Notes: generated from the letters alone by a model not told the origin. DNA of 64,000 bases from JAXDBM01 sp963709485 (GCA_963709485.1 CAVPWE010000005.1:248001-312000); one strand, 5' to 3'; positions 34,460 to 43,905 are shown, counted from the stretch's first letter. Numbers and translations: made by a program.

Positions 34460-37400
34460 ATGACAAAAATTGAATCCTTTCTGTCGGACCGGCAGGAAGA
34501 GGAAAAGCAGGTTTTTTACGCTTTTGCATCATTCCCCGATTTTTTCTGCATCGACTGGTTTACGGCTTACCCGCCATCGAGATTGATGTCGGTAATCCAG
34601 TCGCTGGCACAAGAGGGATGGATCTCTCCGAAACCGAACGGGCAGGGATGCTACGCATGGTCATCAGATTTCCCCCGGGTGGAAATGGCGGAGTTGTTAC
34701 CGCCCGACGAACTGTCCCGGCTTTACCGCAATGCGATCGAAATGATGCTGAAATGCCATCCGGCGGAGGACGGAACAATCCTGACCGTTGCCCGCCTGTG
34801 CATCCAGGCCGGAGTCCGGGAAGAATGCATCGCCTTCATTTTGAAGGCAGCGGCCATCGAAGAAGAAAACCATAACCTTTCAGCGGCGATCCGGCTTTAT
34901 GATTCCATCCTGGAATTTACGGAAAGGTTCTTGAGCACAGAGGACCCGGCCATGCCGGAGGGCGTCTGGCACGTTTTCATAAAAGCGATCGAGCGCCGGG
35001 CATCCCTTTCACTTTTTCATCCCAGCCTGAAGAAGATCAATTGCCTGCTGCTTGCGGCCATCGGAAAAGCCCGGCACCTTCACGATTTGAAATCGGAGGC
35101 TTTTCTTGAATTGCTGACCGGCCAGAATTACTGGATGTACTTCCAGTATAAAGAGGCCGTAAATCACTTCGACCGGGGATGGAATCTCATCAGCCGGCTC
35201 GAAGATGAGGAGCTGCACCGGTGGGGTCTGAAAGTTCAGGGATTGACGTGCATCATCAAAGGTCAGTTTTTCAAGGCCATTGAAGTCTACGAACAATCCC
35301 TGGGCGAACTCGATGCTGCCGATAACAGCGAATTCTTCCAGTTGGTCGCCCTCAATCTGGCCATTTGCTATGCCCTGGTCGGCATGCCGCAGAGGGGTCT
35401 TGGAATTACGGAGACCATTCAGAACCTTTGCCAGAAAAACAGGAATATGCCCCTGTTGTCCTACGCCCTCGTGACGGCGGGAATTATTCTTCTGGAAATC
35501 AGACAACTGCGGGGCAGCCGGTCCAACTTTGAGAAGGCCCTGGAACTGGCCAGGGGGGAAAACGTCCCGATGATGGAAGTCCTGGCGGGGATCGGCCTGG
35601 CAAGCATTGAATGCCAGGAAGGGAACTACGCTCTGGCCGCCGAACATTATGAAGTCCTGTGGAAAATACAGAAATCGAGCTGGTATCACATTCTCAATTT
35701 CTACCCCCTCCTGGATACCGGCTACATTCTGCATGCAAAAGGCATTTCCCCCGTCGACTTGAAACCTGTCTTTGAATTCCTGGACCATCTCAATAAAGAG
35801 GATGTGAACCCTCTGATGTATGGGATGATCCGGCGACTTCAACTCGGTCTTCCTGAAAACAAAAAAACAACGAAGGAAAAAATCAATATCCTCGGCGAAC
35901 TCGAAAAAACGGTCGAGCGCATGGGCGCCACCTTCGAACTGGCGAAGATCAGGGTCGAGCTGGCCAGGCTCTGCAAAAATGCCGGTGAGTTGCGGAAAGC
36001 CGAAAGATACGCCCGAATGGCCTATGATTTTTTCAATCCCATTGCCGGCAATTGCTTCCCGCCGGACCTGCAGCACCTGATCCCCCAGGAAAAACCGAAT
36101 CGGGAAGAGCGGCTGTTCGACATGGTCATCGAAATGGGCGAGGCCCTGACCGGCCGGGACAACATCGAGAAGCTGCTCACGAATATCATCACCTCCATAT
36201 CGAGGCTGACGGGGTCGGAGCGTGCGGCCCTCTTCACCAAAAGCGAGACCGCCCCCGATCTCATCATGGTCGCTTCGAGAAATCTTTTTCAGGAGGAGGT
36301 CCGGGGAGCATCCTTCAGAAACACCCTGCAGCGCATCCACGCCGCGGCTAATTCCCCGAACGGCAGGATTGTCCAGTATGAAACCAGCGGAACCCTTTCC
36401 GCGGATTTCCGGCGCGTCATCATCACCCCCCTCAAGCTCGGGGAGCAGATCATCGGCGTCCTCTACCAGGACAGCAGGTTTTTCTCCATCGACATCAACC
36501 CGAACACCCTGAAACTCCTCTCCGCCTTCGCCTCGCAGATCGCCGTATCCATAGACCGCGCCAAGGCCTACGATGAAATTTCCAAATTGAACAAGCGGCT
36601 GAAACAGGAAAACCTTTACTACCTCGAAGAGATGGAAGAGCTCCAGCCCTTCGGCGAGATCATCGGAGCGAGTCCCGGCATGCGAAATTTGCAGCAACTG
36701 ATCCGGAAGGTCGCGCCCACGCAATCAACCGTTCTGGTTCATGGCGAAACGGGTGTCGGCAAGGAACTCATCGCAAGGGCGATTCACCGTGAAAGCCCGA
36801 GAAAGGATTGCCCGTTCATCCGGGTGAACTGCGCCGCCCTGCCGGACACGCTGATCGACAGCGAGCTGTTCGGTCACGAAAAAGGGTCATTCACGGGGGC
36901 GGTGAAGACCAAGGAGGGCCGCTTCGAGCTGGCCCACCAGGGCACCCTCTTTCTGGACGAGGTTTCCGAGCTCCCGCTTGCCACGCAGAGCAGGCTGCTC
37001 AGGGTTCTGCAGGAAAAGGAATTTCAGCGGGTGGGAGGAACAAAGACGCTGCGGTCCGACTTCCGGCTGATTGCCGCAACGAACAAGGACCTGAACCGGG
37101 AGGTTGCCGACGGAAGATTCCGGAACGATCTTTTCTTTCGGTTGAATGTGTTCCCCCTTTTTGTGCCGCCACTGCGGGAGCGGACCGAAGACATCCCTCC
37201 GCTCGCCGTTCACTTTCTCAAGCTGTACTGCGCACAGTCGAAGGCGAATTATTCGGGGATGCCGGAATCGGAAATGAGAAAGCTGCAGTCATACCCCTGG
37301 CCGGGAAACATCCGCGAGCTCTCCAACATGATCGAAAGGGCCGTCATCCTCGGCGGATCGACGATCCGGTTTCCCGATCTGGAAGACAGGGGCGTGATAG

Positions 37401-37612
37401 CAGCGGCAGGCAGCCGGAACATGAATTTGAAAGCAATCGAGCGGGATCATATCCTGGAAGCGCTGAAAAAAACCCGGGGCAAAATCGGCGGGGCGGCCGG
37501 GGCGGCCGGTCTGCTGGGCTTGAACCGGACGACGCTGATCTACCGCATGAAGAAGCTGGGGATCAGAAACGCGCGTCACCCGTCCGTGCCGGATGAAACC
37601 GGCCGTTCGTGA
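34460..37612 (+). CDS. Sigma-54-dependent transcriptional activator with TPR-like and GAF sensory domains
   Basis: 1050 residues. About 1-90: possible winged-helix region; 90-540: helical TPR-like repeats; 551-700: GAF domain; linking coiled coil to ~725; 735-975: sigma-54 AAA+ domain with Walker A GETGVGKE near 761, the sigma-54 contact loop as GSFTGA (normally GAFTGA) near 808, Walker B GTLFLDEV near 830; 990-1035: Fis-type HTH (GLNRTTLIYRMKKLGI). There is no receiver domain, so the signal is probably a ligand or protein partner sensed by GAF/TPR. It is transcribed divergently from the acyl-CoA operon, whose sigma-54 promoter lies in the shared 229-base gap. ATG 34460 follows AAAGGAGAACGGAG. 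Confidence 0.93.
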   Translation: MTKIESFLSDRQEEEKQVFYAFASFPDFFCIDWFTAYPPSRLMSVIQSLAQEGWISPKPNGQGCYAWSSDFPRVEMAELLPPDELSRLYRNAIEMMLKCHPAEDGTILTVARLCIQAGVREECIAFILKAAAIEEENHNLSAAIRLYDSILEFTERFLSTEDPAMPEGVWHVFIKAIERRASLSLFHPSLKKINCLLLAAIGKARHLHDLKSEAFLELLTGQNYWMYFQYKEAVNHFDRGWNLISRLEDEELHRWGLKVQGLTCIIKGQFFKAIEVYEQSLGELDAADNSEFFQLVALNLAICYALVGMPQRGLGITETIQNLCQKNRNMPLLSYALVTAGIILLEIRQLRGSRSNFEKALELARGENVPMMEVLAGIGLASIECQEGNYALAAEHYEVLWKIQKSSWYHILNFYPLLDTGYILHAKGISPVDLKPVFEFLDHLNKEDVNPLMYGMIRRLQLGLPENKKTTKEKINILGELEKTVERMGATFELAKIRVELARLCKNAGELRKAERYARMAYDFFNPIAGNCFPPDLQHLIPQEKPNREERLFDMVIEMGEALTGRDNIEKLLTNIITSISRLTGSERAALFTKSETAPDLIMVASRNLFQEEVRGASFRNTLQRIHAAANSPNGRIVQYETSGTLSADFRRVIITPLKLGEQIIGVLYQDSRFFSIDINPNTLKLLSAFASQIAVSIDRAKAYDEISKLNKRLKQENLYYLEEMEELQPFGEIIGASPGMRNLQQLIRKVAPTQSTVLVHGETGVGKELIARAIHRESPRKDCPFIRVNCAALPDTLIDSELFGHEKGSFTGAVKTKEGRFELAHQGTLFLDEVSELPLATQSRLLRVLQEKEFQRVGGTKTLRSDFRLIAATNKDLNREVADGRFRNDLFFRLNVFPLFVPPLRERTEDIPPLAVHFLKLYCAQSKANYSGMPESEMRKLQSYPWPGNIRELSNMIERAVILGGSTIRFPDLEDRGVIAAAGSRNMNLKAIERDHILEALKKTRGKIGGAAGAAGLLGLNRTTLIYRMKKLGIRNARHPSVPDETGRS

Positions 37613-37638
37613 TTGGCGCCTTATGGATTTGCAGCCGG

Positions 37639-37673
37639 AAAAAAAGCCCCGGAGGAAGGTTCCCCCGGGGCTT
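37639..37673 (-). terminator. Intrinsic terminator of the porin gene
   Basis: Stem AAGCCCCGG / CCGGGGCTT (37644-37652 with 37665-37673) and a T-run on the minus strand just beyond (A-run at 37639-37645 on plus). It lies 40 bases after the porin stop and between convergent genes; it may also slow transcripts from the activator gene on the other strand. Confidence 0.85.
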
Positions 37674-37712
37674 CGACTGACTGTTATGTGACGCTTGACC
37701 TTTTGAAAAAGC

Positions 37713-39203
37713 TTAGAAGGTCAGGGTCAACTGGTGCATTAACACGTAATTGTCTTCCACCTTGGCGTTGGCGTTCGCGCCCATGAAATAGTCGCCGGTC
37801 ATGAGGTAGGCCGCGCCGACCATGTAGCTCAGGTTGTCGAAGATCTTGTAGGTCGCGACCAGGTCGAATTCGTGGCCATACTCGTCATCCACGTAGCCGA
37901 GCGGTTTCTCGTCGGCCTTGGCATAGGACCACTTGAACACAATGTCCCATTTCGGCGTGGGTTTGACGCCGAAATAGAGCTGACCGAACATCGTGTTGTC
38001 CATGAACTGCAGGCGGATGGGGTCGGTAGCATTCGTCCTGCCGCGCAGCGGGCCTATGGAGGTGTAGTAAAGATCGTTCCAGAGGAGCAGGGCGGGCGTG
38101 AAGGCTTGGCCGGCCACCAGGGTCGCATTCAAATTGCCTTCAAAATCTCTCGTGCTGGGGTCGTCACCCGTCGAGTAGACGAACATGCCGCCGAAATACA
38201 TCGGCTTCAGGTCGTACTTGGCGTGCAGGTAGATGTTCCAGCCGTCCCAATCCACGTCCTCGCCCCGCGCTGCGTTGACAGCGGGGTTGACGTTCGTGTC
38301 GTATGCCATCCGCGTTCCAAAGGCGTACGCACCCTCACCTTCGAGATAGAGATTCCCGAAGGTTGCCTTGAAGTAGGGCAGCGCCGCGTAGATCGTCGTC
38401 GCGAAGCTCGGGTATGCAGCCGAATCGGAGGCCTTGTTGCCGCGGGAATCGGCGTACTCGAACAGAACGCCGGTTTCCCAGTTCTTCCCTGCGTACCGGA
38501 AATAAGCGTCATAAATGTCCGCATCGGAGTCGTTGATGCCGCCGATGTCGTTGTACCCGGCCATGCTGCCTTCAAGGTTCTTCTTCCACTTCAGACCGAA
38601 CATCCAGTTGCCTACCGGGATGTTCAGGCCGATCGCCGGGCGGGTCGTGACGGTGTCCAGCCACGACGTTCCCCAGGCGATGTCCTGGTAGTAGCCGACC
38701 AGGAGCTGACCGAAGGGCAGGTTGGCGGTGACGTAGGCCCGCTCGAACTCGATGTTCGCCTGCTCCTGCGTGCCGTAGAATCCTACAACCGCAGGCGTGG
38801 TCGCCGTTGCCGGCGCTGCCGTGTAGGTGTGGTCCGCCCTGCGGCTGGCCGTTTCAACGGTCGCCGCCGTGCTCGGCGTCGCGTACGGATACAGGTTGCT
38901 GTTTCTCTCCCGCCTGTCGCCCCAGTTCCTCTCGAGGGCGTCGAAACGGGTGGTCAGGAACAGGCCTTCAGCGACCTTGAACTCGGTCTGAATCCTGAGG
39001 CGCTGATGGAACAGGGATGCCGCGCCGCGGTTGCCGTCAGCGGCCGCCATCGACGGGTCATCCTGGTCGATCAGCGAACTGTTGTGAGCGTACCAGCCCT
39101 GTACATAATAAGAACCGCTGAACTTCACGTCCGCGGCGGAGGCCGGCATGCTGAAGGCTGCGATGAGCCCCAGCGCGATCAATACGATCCAAAACTTTCT
39201 CAT
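37713..39203 (-). CDS. Outer-membrane porin-like beta-barrel protein
   Basis: 496 residues with a Sec signal (MRKFWIVLIALGLIAAFSMPASA, cut before ADVKF). The mature protein is made of alternating aromatic beta-strands with Gly/Asn/Asp-rich turns ('FRVRIQTEFKVAEGLFLTTRFD'-type strands, 'NWMFGLKWKKNLEG') and ends in the C-terminal Phe typical of outer-membrane barrels (HQLTLTF). GGAGGAAACA precedes ATG 39203. Similar single porins in Syntrophales-type genomes are often abundant. The substrate is not evident; position next to the acyl-CoA operon suggests organic-acid uptake. A candidate sigma-54 promoter lies upstream. Confidence 0.85.
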   Translation of the reverse strand: MRKFWIVLIALGLIAAFSMPASAADVKFSGSYYVQGWYAHNSSLIDQDDPSMAAADGNRGAASLFHQRLRIQTEFKVAEGLFLTTRFDALERNWGDRRERNSNLYPYATPSTAATVETASRRADHTYTAAPATATTPAVVGFYGTQEQANIEFERAYVTANLPFGQLLVGYYQDIAWGTSWLDTVTTRPAIGLNIPVGNWMFGLKWKKNLEGSMAGYNDIGGINDSDADIYDAYFRYAGKNWETGVLFEYADSRGNKASDSAAYPSFATTIYAALPYFKATFGNLYLEGEGAYAFGTRMAYDTNVNPAVNAARGEDVDWDGWNIYLHAKYDLKPMYFGGMFVYSTGDDPSTRDFEGNLNATLVAGQAFTPALLLWNDLYYTSIGPLRGRTNATDPIRLQFMDNTMFGQLYFGVKPTPKWDIVFKWSYAKADEKPLGYVDDEYGHEFDLVATYKIFDNLSYMVGAAYLMTGDYFMGANANAKVEDNYVLMHQLTLTF

Positions 39204-39469
39204 TGTTTCCTCCTGGAAAATGGTTGGTTTAACTCCCGGTCTCCCCGGGCATTTGAATGGGAGACCACTTTGGTTGTCTCGCATCTTTGAAACTTCAAAA
39301 AAACCCGATCCTTGTTCCCCTGACGCGCATCCCCCCTTTCAATTGTGGTTATTCGCCCTTTCGCTAACACCGGACCTTCCGGCCTGTCAAGCTTTTTTTC
39401 GCATTCCTCCGGGGTTTTTCATGCCGCCGGGCGGCGAATCATGACCCGTTTTTCACCAAATAAGTATTT

Positions 39470-39486
39470 TGCAAGGGGCATACCAA
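39470..39486 (-). promoter_or_regulatory. Candidate sigma-54 promoter facing the porin gene
   Basis: Minus-strand TTGGTATGCCCCTTGCA: GG and GC are separated by exactly ten bases and the -12 element TTGCA is perfect. The start would be near 39458, giving a leader of about 255 bases to ATG 39203, which is long. Plausible because a sigma-54 activator gene lies one gene away. Confidence 0.5.
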
Positions 39487-39599
39487 ATTCCCTCATCCGG
39501 GCATATCGCAACGGCTCCATTGCGATTTTTATAGAATTCCCGAATACTTGTCTTTTCTTACCGTTTCCGCCGCCATGCCGGGAGCCCTGTCCGGCTGTC

Positions 39600-39615
39600 G
39601 CAATGGGACCACCAA
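39600..39615 (-). promoter_or_regulatory. Second, weaker sigma-54-like element
   Basis: Minus-strand TTGGTGGTCCCATTGC keeps TGG, ten-base spacing and TTGC but loses the CACG part of the -24 box. It could be a tandem promoter for the porin or chance similarity. Confidence 0.25.
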
Positions 39616-39723
39616 CATGTGTCGTTTGCAACACACCCCGGCCGTTTCGATCACACCGCCGGCCGGGCGGTGAAAATGGCAAAAAAGATCATAAGAGACG
39701 CGCCATTAAACCCAAAATATTTC

Positions 39724-39750
39724 TTGACAGGAGCCCCGGATTGATATATT
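39724..39750 (+). promoter_or_regulatory. Sigma-70-like promoter upstream of acs
   Basis: TTGACA (39724-39729) and TATATT (39745-39750) with a 15-base spacer, slightly short of the optimal 17. It would give an acs leader of roughly 220 bases containing the palindrome at 39767 and hairpin at 39823. Confidence 0.4.
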
Positions 39751-39766
39751 GCGAGTCGCTGTCGTC

Positions 39767-39781
39767 GTGACCTGCGGTCAC
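39767..39781. promoter_or_regulatory. Palindromic candidate operator in the acs leader
   Basis: GTGACC-TGC-GGTCAC, a perfect 6-3-6 inverted repeat about 17 bases after the -10 box at 39745, overlapping or just past the predicted transcription start. Good shape and place for a repressor dimer; no regulator can be named. Confidence 0.45.
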
Positions 39782-39822
39782 ATCCTGATGGTGGTTCACC
39801 CTCAAATTCAGGATCCCGGCTC

Positions 39823-39840
39823 TCCGGAGGCTGCTCCGGA
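39823..39840 (+). repeat. Short hairpin in the acs leader
   Basis: TCCGGAG / CTCCGGA, seven base pairs with a four-base loop, followed by AAAATCC and no T-run. Could stabilise or attenuate the acs transcript. Confidence 0.45.
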
Positions 39841-39975
39841 AAATCCAATTCCCGATAGCCGTTTATTGCAAACCCGAGGGGCTACACAGAAGAATCCATG
39901 TCAAAAAATCGATTTTGCAAAGTTCAGTAAAACTTTAACAAAAATATAGTAAACAACAGGAGGTAATAAAGAAAC

Positions 39976-41950
39976 ATGGCAGAAGCGGAAAAATACAGTT
40001 GAAGGATGTCTATCCCGGTACCGGAAAACATCAAGAAGATGGCCTACATCAGCGGCCGTGACGCCTATGACAAACTCTGGAAGCGGTCGATCGAGGAACC
40101 CGAATGGCTTCTGGGCCGAAATCGCCGGCGAGTACGTGGAATGGTTCAAGAAATGGGACAAGGTCGAGGAATACAACTTCGATATCCGGAAAGGCCCCAT
40201 CTACCTCAAATATTTTGAGGGCGGGAAGCTCAACGTATCCTACAACTGCCTGGACAAACACCTGAAGACCCGGGGCGACAAGGTCGCCATCCAGTGGGAA
40301 GGCAACGAGCCCACGGAGAGCCGCGCGCTTACCTACAAGCAGATGCACGAGGATGTCTGCAAGTTTGCCAACGTCCTGAAGGCCCAGGGAATCAAGAAGG
40401 GCGACCGCGTGCAGATCTACCTGCCCATGATCCCCGAACTGGCCATCGCCATGCTGGCCTGCACCCGCATCGGCGCCGTTCACAGCATCGTTTTCGGCGG
40501 ATTCAGCTCCGACTCGCTGCGCGACCGCATTGAAGACAGCCGCTCCAGGCTCCTGGTCACCTGCGACGGGACCTTCCGCGGCGCCAAGGCCGTCCCCCAG
40601 AAGGACAGCGCCGACGCGGCCATTCAAGGGTTCGATTTCGTGGAAAAGATGATCGTCGTCAAGCGCGTGGGCGACAAGATCAAGTGCAAGTGGAACCCCG
40701 GCAAGGACCTCTGGTGGCACGAGGAAATGGCGAAGGCCTCCGCGGACTGCCCGCCCGAATGGATGGACGCGGAAGATCCCCTCTTCATCCTCTATACCTC
40801 CGGTTCCACGGGAAAACCCAAGGGCGTTCTGCACACCACGGGCGGCTACCTTGTGTTCGTCGCCTACACCCACAAGATGATCTTCGACGTCAAGGAAAAT
40901 GACGTTTACTGGTGCACCGCCGACATCGGCTGGGTCACCGGCCACAGCTACATCGTTTACGGTCCGCTCTGCAACGGCGCCACGTCCGTCATGTTCGAGG
41001 GCGTGCCCAACTATCCCGATGTGAGCCGCTTCTGGAAGACCGTGGAAAAATACAAGGTCAACATTTTCTACACAGCCCCCACGGCCATCCGCGCCGTGGC
41101 CAAGGAAGGCAACGAGTGGGTCAAGAAGGCCGACATCTCCTCGCTCCGCATCCTCGGCACCGTCGGCGAGCCCATCAACCCCGAGGCCTGGAACTGGTAC
41201 TACAATGTCATCGGCCGCGGCGAGTGCCCCATCGTGGACACCTGGTGGCAGACGGAAACGGGCGGCATCCTGATCACCCCGCTTCCCGGCGCCATCGCCA
41301 TCAAACCGGGCATGGCGACCGTTCCCTTCCTGGGCGTCTGGCCGGCGCTCCTTACCGATGAAGGGAAGGAAATGGAAGAGACCGTCGCCAGCGGCGCTCT
41401 GGTCATCAAGAAACCCTGGCCCGGCCTGATGAGGGGCGTCTACGGCGATCCGAAGCGCTTCCAGGAAACCTACTTCGAGCAGTTCCCCGGCTACTACACG
41501 GCCGGAGACGGCGCGAGACGCGACAAGGACGGCTACTACCAGATCACCGGCCGCATCGACGACGTCATCAACGTGTCCGGTCACCGCATGGGCACGGCGG
41601 AAGTGGAAAGCGCCCTGGTCGCCCACCCGAAAGTGGCCGAGGCCGCCGTGGTCGGCTATCCCCACGAACTGAAGGGACAGTCCATCTATGCCTACGTGAC
41701 CCTGAAGACGGGCGTGGAGAAGTCGGAAGCCCTGAAGAAGGAGCTGGTCGCCCACGTGCGGACGCTGATCGGCCCCATCGCGACCCCGGAGAAGCTCCAG
41801 TGGGCCGACGGTCTTCCCAAGACCCGCAGCGGCAAGATCATGCGGCGGATCCTGAAGAAGGTTGCCGCCGGCGACATCACCGACCTGGGGGACACCACGA
41901 CACTGGCCGATCCTTCCGTGGTCGACGACATCGTAAAGAACAGGGTATAG
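39976..41950 (+). CDS. acs: Acetyl-CoA synthetase, AMP-forming, with indels at the N-terminus
   Basis: About 657 residues when corrected. The body from 40110 on is intact: AMP-binding motif 'LYTSGSTGKPKGVLHTTGG', 'TAPTAIRAVAKEGNEW', 'DTWWQTETGGILITP', 'ITGRIDDVINVSGHRMGTAEVE' and catalytic Lys in 'LPKTRSGKIMRRIL'. The N-terminus is split over three frames: MAEAEKYS after AGGAGG (frame of 39976), LKDVYP, then PVPENIKKMAYISGRDAY to EEPE, then FWAEIAGEYVEWF. This implies a lost T near 39999, an extra C near 40011-40015 and an extra base near 40106-40109. In Syntrophus this enzyme is reported to run towards ATP from acetyl-CoA, AMP and pyrophosphate; here it precedes etfBA. Confidence 0.88.
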
Positions 41951-42072
41951 CGAGATTAATTGATACCCGGCCTTCACCCCTCACCGGGTGATGGACCGGA
42001 TCCCGATGAAAAGAAACCAACATTAAAACACTGGATGCGCCGGAAAGATGGGCATTCGGGAAGGAGGAAGAT

Positions 42073-42846
42073 GTGAATATTGTTGCATGTGTAAAGCAGG
42101 TTCCGGATACGGAAGCCCAGATCAAGGTAAAGGGAGATGGGTCGGGGATCGAAGAGGGCGGCATCAAGTGGGTCATGAACCCCTACGATGAGTTCGGCGT
42201 CGAAGAAGCCCTGAAAATGAAGGAAAAACTCGGCGGCGACGTGACGATCGTCTGCGTCGGGCCGGCCCGGGCGATGGAAACCATCCGCACCGCCCTGGCC
42301 ATGGGCGCGGAAAAGGGCATTCAGATCGACGATCCGGCGCTGGACGGCGCCGACGCCTTTGCCACGGCCACGGCCCTGGCGGCGGCCATCAAGGGCATTC
42401 CCCACGACATCGTCTTCTGCGGCCAGCGGGCCATCGACGACGACTCCGGCCAGGTCGGCTCCATCCTGGCGGAACTGCTGGGCATCCCCAGCGTTACCTT
42501 CGCCACGAAACTGGAGATCGACGGAACGAAGGCCAAGGCCGTCCGCCCCATCGAAGGCGCCCAGCTCGTGATCGAGACCTCGCTGCCCTGCGTGATCACG
42601 GCGACCAAGGGCCTGAACGAGCCCCGTTACGCGTCGCTGCCCGGGATCATGAAGGCCAAGAAGAAACCCGTTGATATGAAAAACGCGGCTGCCCTGGGTA
42701 TCGCCGCGGATTCGAAGTCGAAGGTCGCGAAATTCGCACCGCCCCCGGCCAGACCTCCTGGAAAGATTATCTGCGCTGATGATACCCCGGAAGGCAAGGC
42801 CGCAGAACTGGCCAAGCTGCTGAGGGAAGAGGCAAAGGTCATTTAA
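42073..42846 (+). CDS. etfB: Electron transfer flavoprotein, beta subunit
   Basis: 257 residues starting at GTG 42073 after AAGGAGGAAGAT (the ATG two bases earlier is followed by a stop). N-terminus 'NIVACVKQVPDTEAQIKV', then 'NPYDEFGVEEALKMKE', 'FCGQRAIDDDSGQVGSILAELLG' and 'LPCVITATKGLNEPRYASLPGIMKAKKKP' are the EtfB hallmarks. It carries the AMP or electron-shuttling site and takes electrons from acyl-CoA dehydrogenases. etfA follows at 42883; the putative quinone-linked acceptor follows that. Confidence 0.96.
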   Translation: MNIVACVKQVPDTEAQIKVKGDGSGIEEGGIKWVMNPYDEFGVEEALKMKEKLGGDVTIVCVGPARAMETIRTALAMGAEKGIQIDDPALDGADAFATATALAAAIKGIPHDIVFCGQRAIDDDSGQVGSILAELLGIPSVTFATKLEIDGTKAKAVRPIEGAQLVIETSLPCVITATKGLNEPRYASLPGIMKAKKKPVDMKNAAALGIAADSKSKVAKFAPPPARPPGKIICADDTPEGKAAELAKLLREEAKVI

Positions 42847-42882
42847 TCATCATACTACAGAAAATCACGGAGGAAACGAGAT

Positions 42883-43854
42883 ATGGCAAAAGGTGTATGG
42901 ATTGTTGCAGAACAGAGAGACGGCGCGCTGCGCAAGGTCAGCTTCGAGCTGGCCAGCACGGCCCGGAAGCTGGCGGACCAGCTCGGCGAGGAAGTGGGCG
43001 CCGTTCTGCTGGGCGCCGGCGTGGAAGCCATGGCCGCCGAGCTTGGAAAATACGGCGTGGATAAAGTTTTCGTGGCCGACAGCCCGGCCCTCGAACCCTA
43101 TACGACAGGCGCCCATGCGGAGGCCGTCGCCAAGGCGGTGAAGGAGAACGACCCTTCGATCCTGCTGCTCGGCGCCTCCTCGCAGGGAAAAGACCTGTCC
43201 GCCGCCCTGGTGGGCAAGCTGGCCACCGGGATGGCCACGGACTGCACGGACGTCAAGATCGCCGACGGAAAGCTGCTGGCCATACGGCCCATGTACGCCG
43301 GCAAGTGCTTCGGCGAAGTGGTCGTGTCGGGGTCGCCCCAGATGGCATCGCTCCGGCCGAATGTATTCCCCATCGTGGAGAATGCAAAGGCGGGCGCCGT
43401 TACCAAGTTTGACCCGGGCCTGGGCGAACTGAAGACCAAGGTCCTGGAAGTGCAGAAGGAAGCAGCCGGCAAGATCGACGTGGCGGAAGCGAACATCATT
43501 GTCTCCGGCGGCCGCGGCATGAAGGGCCCCGAAGGCTACGGCATTATCGAAGAGCTGGCGAAACTTCTGGGCGCGGCGGTCGGCGCGTCGAGAGCGGCAG
43601 TGGACGCGGGCTGGCGGCCCCAGTCCGACCAGGTGGGGCAGACGGGAAAAGTGGTTTCCCCGAACCTCTACATCGCCTGCGGCATTTCCGGCGCCATTCA
43701 GCATCTGGCCGGGATGAGCTCTTCCAAGTACATTGTCGCCATCAACAAGGATGCGGAAGCTCCGATCTTTGCACGAGCCGATTACGGCGTTGTGGATGAC
43801 CTCTTCAAGGTGGTCCCCGCGCTGACCGGCGAAGTGAAGAAATTGCTCGCATAA
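42883..43854 (+). CDS. etfA: Electron transfer flavoprotein, alpha subunit
   Basis: 323 residues. N-terminal domain starts 'KGVWIVAEQRDGALRKVSFEL'; the C-terminal FAD domain has 'IIVSGGRGMKGPEGY', 'GASRAAVDAGWRPQSDQVGQTGKVV', 'LYIACGISGAIQHLAGM' and 'IVAINKDAEAPIFARADYGVVDDLF', the classical EtfA signature. Forms the heterodimer with the upstream EtfB. GGAGGAAACG precedes ATG 42883. Confidence 0.97.
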   Translation: MAKGVWIVAEQRDGALRKVSFELASTARKLADQLGEEVGAVLLGAGVEAMAAELGKYGVDKVFVADSPALEPYTTGAHAEAVAKAVKENDPSILLLGASSQGKDLSAALVGKLATGMATDCTDVKIADGKLLAIRPMYAGKCFGEVVVSGSPQMASLRPNVFPIVENAKAGAVTKFDPGLGELKTKVLEVQKEAAGKIDVAEANIIVSGGRGMKGPEGYGIIEELAKLLGAAVGASRAAVDAGWRPQSDQVGQTGKVVSPNLYIACGISGAIQHLAGMSSSKYIVAINKDAEAPIFARADYGVVDDLFKVVPALTGEVKKLLA

Positions 43855-43871
43855 TGAAATAAGTCTGAAAC

Positions 43872-43905
43872 GGGGGGTGGCGGGTATCCGCCCCCCCTGT
43901 TTTTT
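43872..43905 (+). terminator. Terminator/attenuator-like hairpin between etfA and the Fe-S oxidoreductase
   Basis: GGGGG-GT-GGCGG / CCGCC-CCCCC with a four-base loop and a two-base bulge, followed by TGTTTTTT. It ends only 12 bases before ATG 43918, so transcription of the Fe-S gene would have to read through it. Expected to lower expression of the membrane protein relative to EtfBA. Confidence 0.7.

Larger units (their letters stand above)
39204..39975. other. 772-base divergent intergenic region between porin and acs
   Basis: No credible gene: the longest frame (39345-39770, plus) has no ribosome site and no recognisable composition. The stretch has several A/T-rich blocks. It holds two sigma-54-like elements facing the porin (39470-39486 and 39600-39615), a sigma-70-like promoter (39724-39750) facing acs, a 6-3-6 palindrome (39767-39781) and a hairpin (39823-39840). 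Each is listed separately. Confidence 0.7.

Noticed and set aside
39345..39770. 141-residue plus-strand frame in the porin-acs gap
   Set aside because: No ribosome site, no codon pattern like neighbours, overlaps candidate promoters.
40049..41977. 642-residue minus-strand frame opposite acs
   Set aside because: Antisense shadow of a strongly conserved gene; no ribosome site, no recognisable motif.
41951..42072. CACCC/GGGTG mini-hairpin after acs as terminator
   Set aside because: Five-base stem and no T-run; too weak to call.
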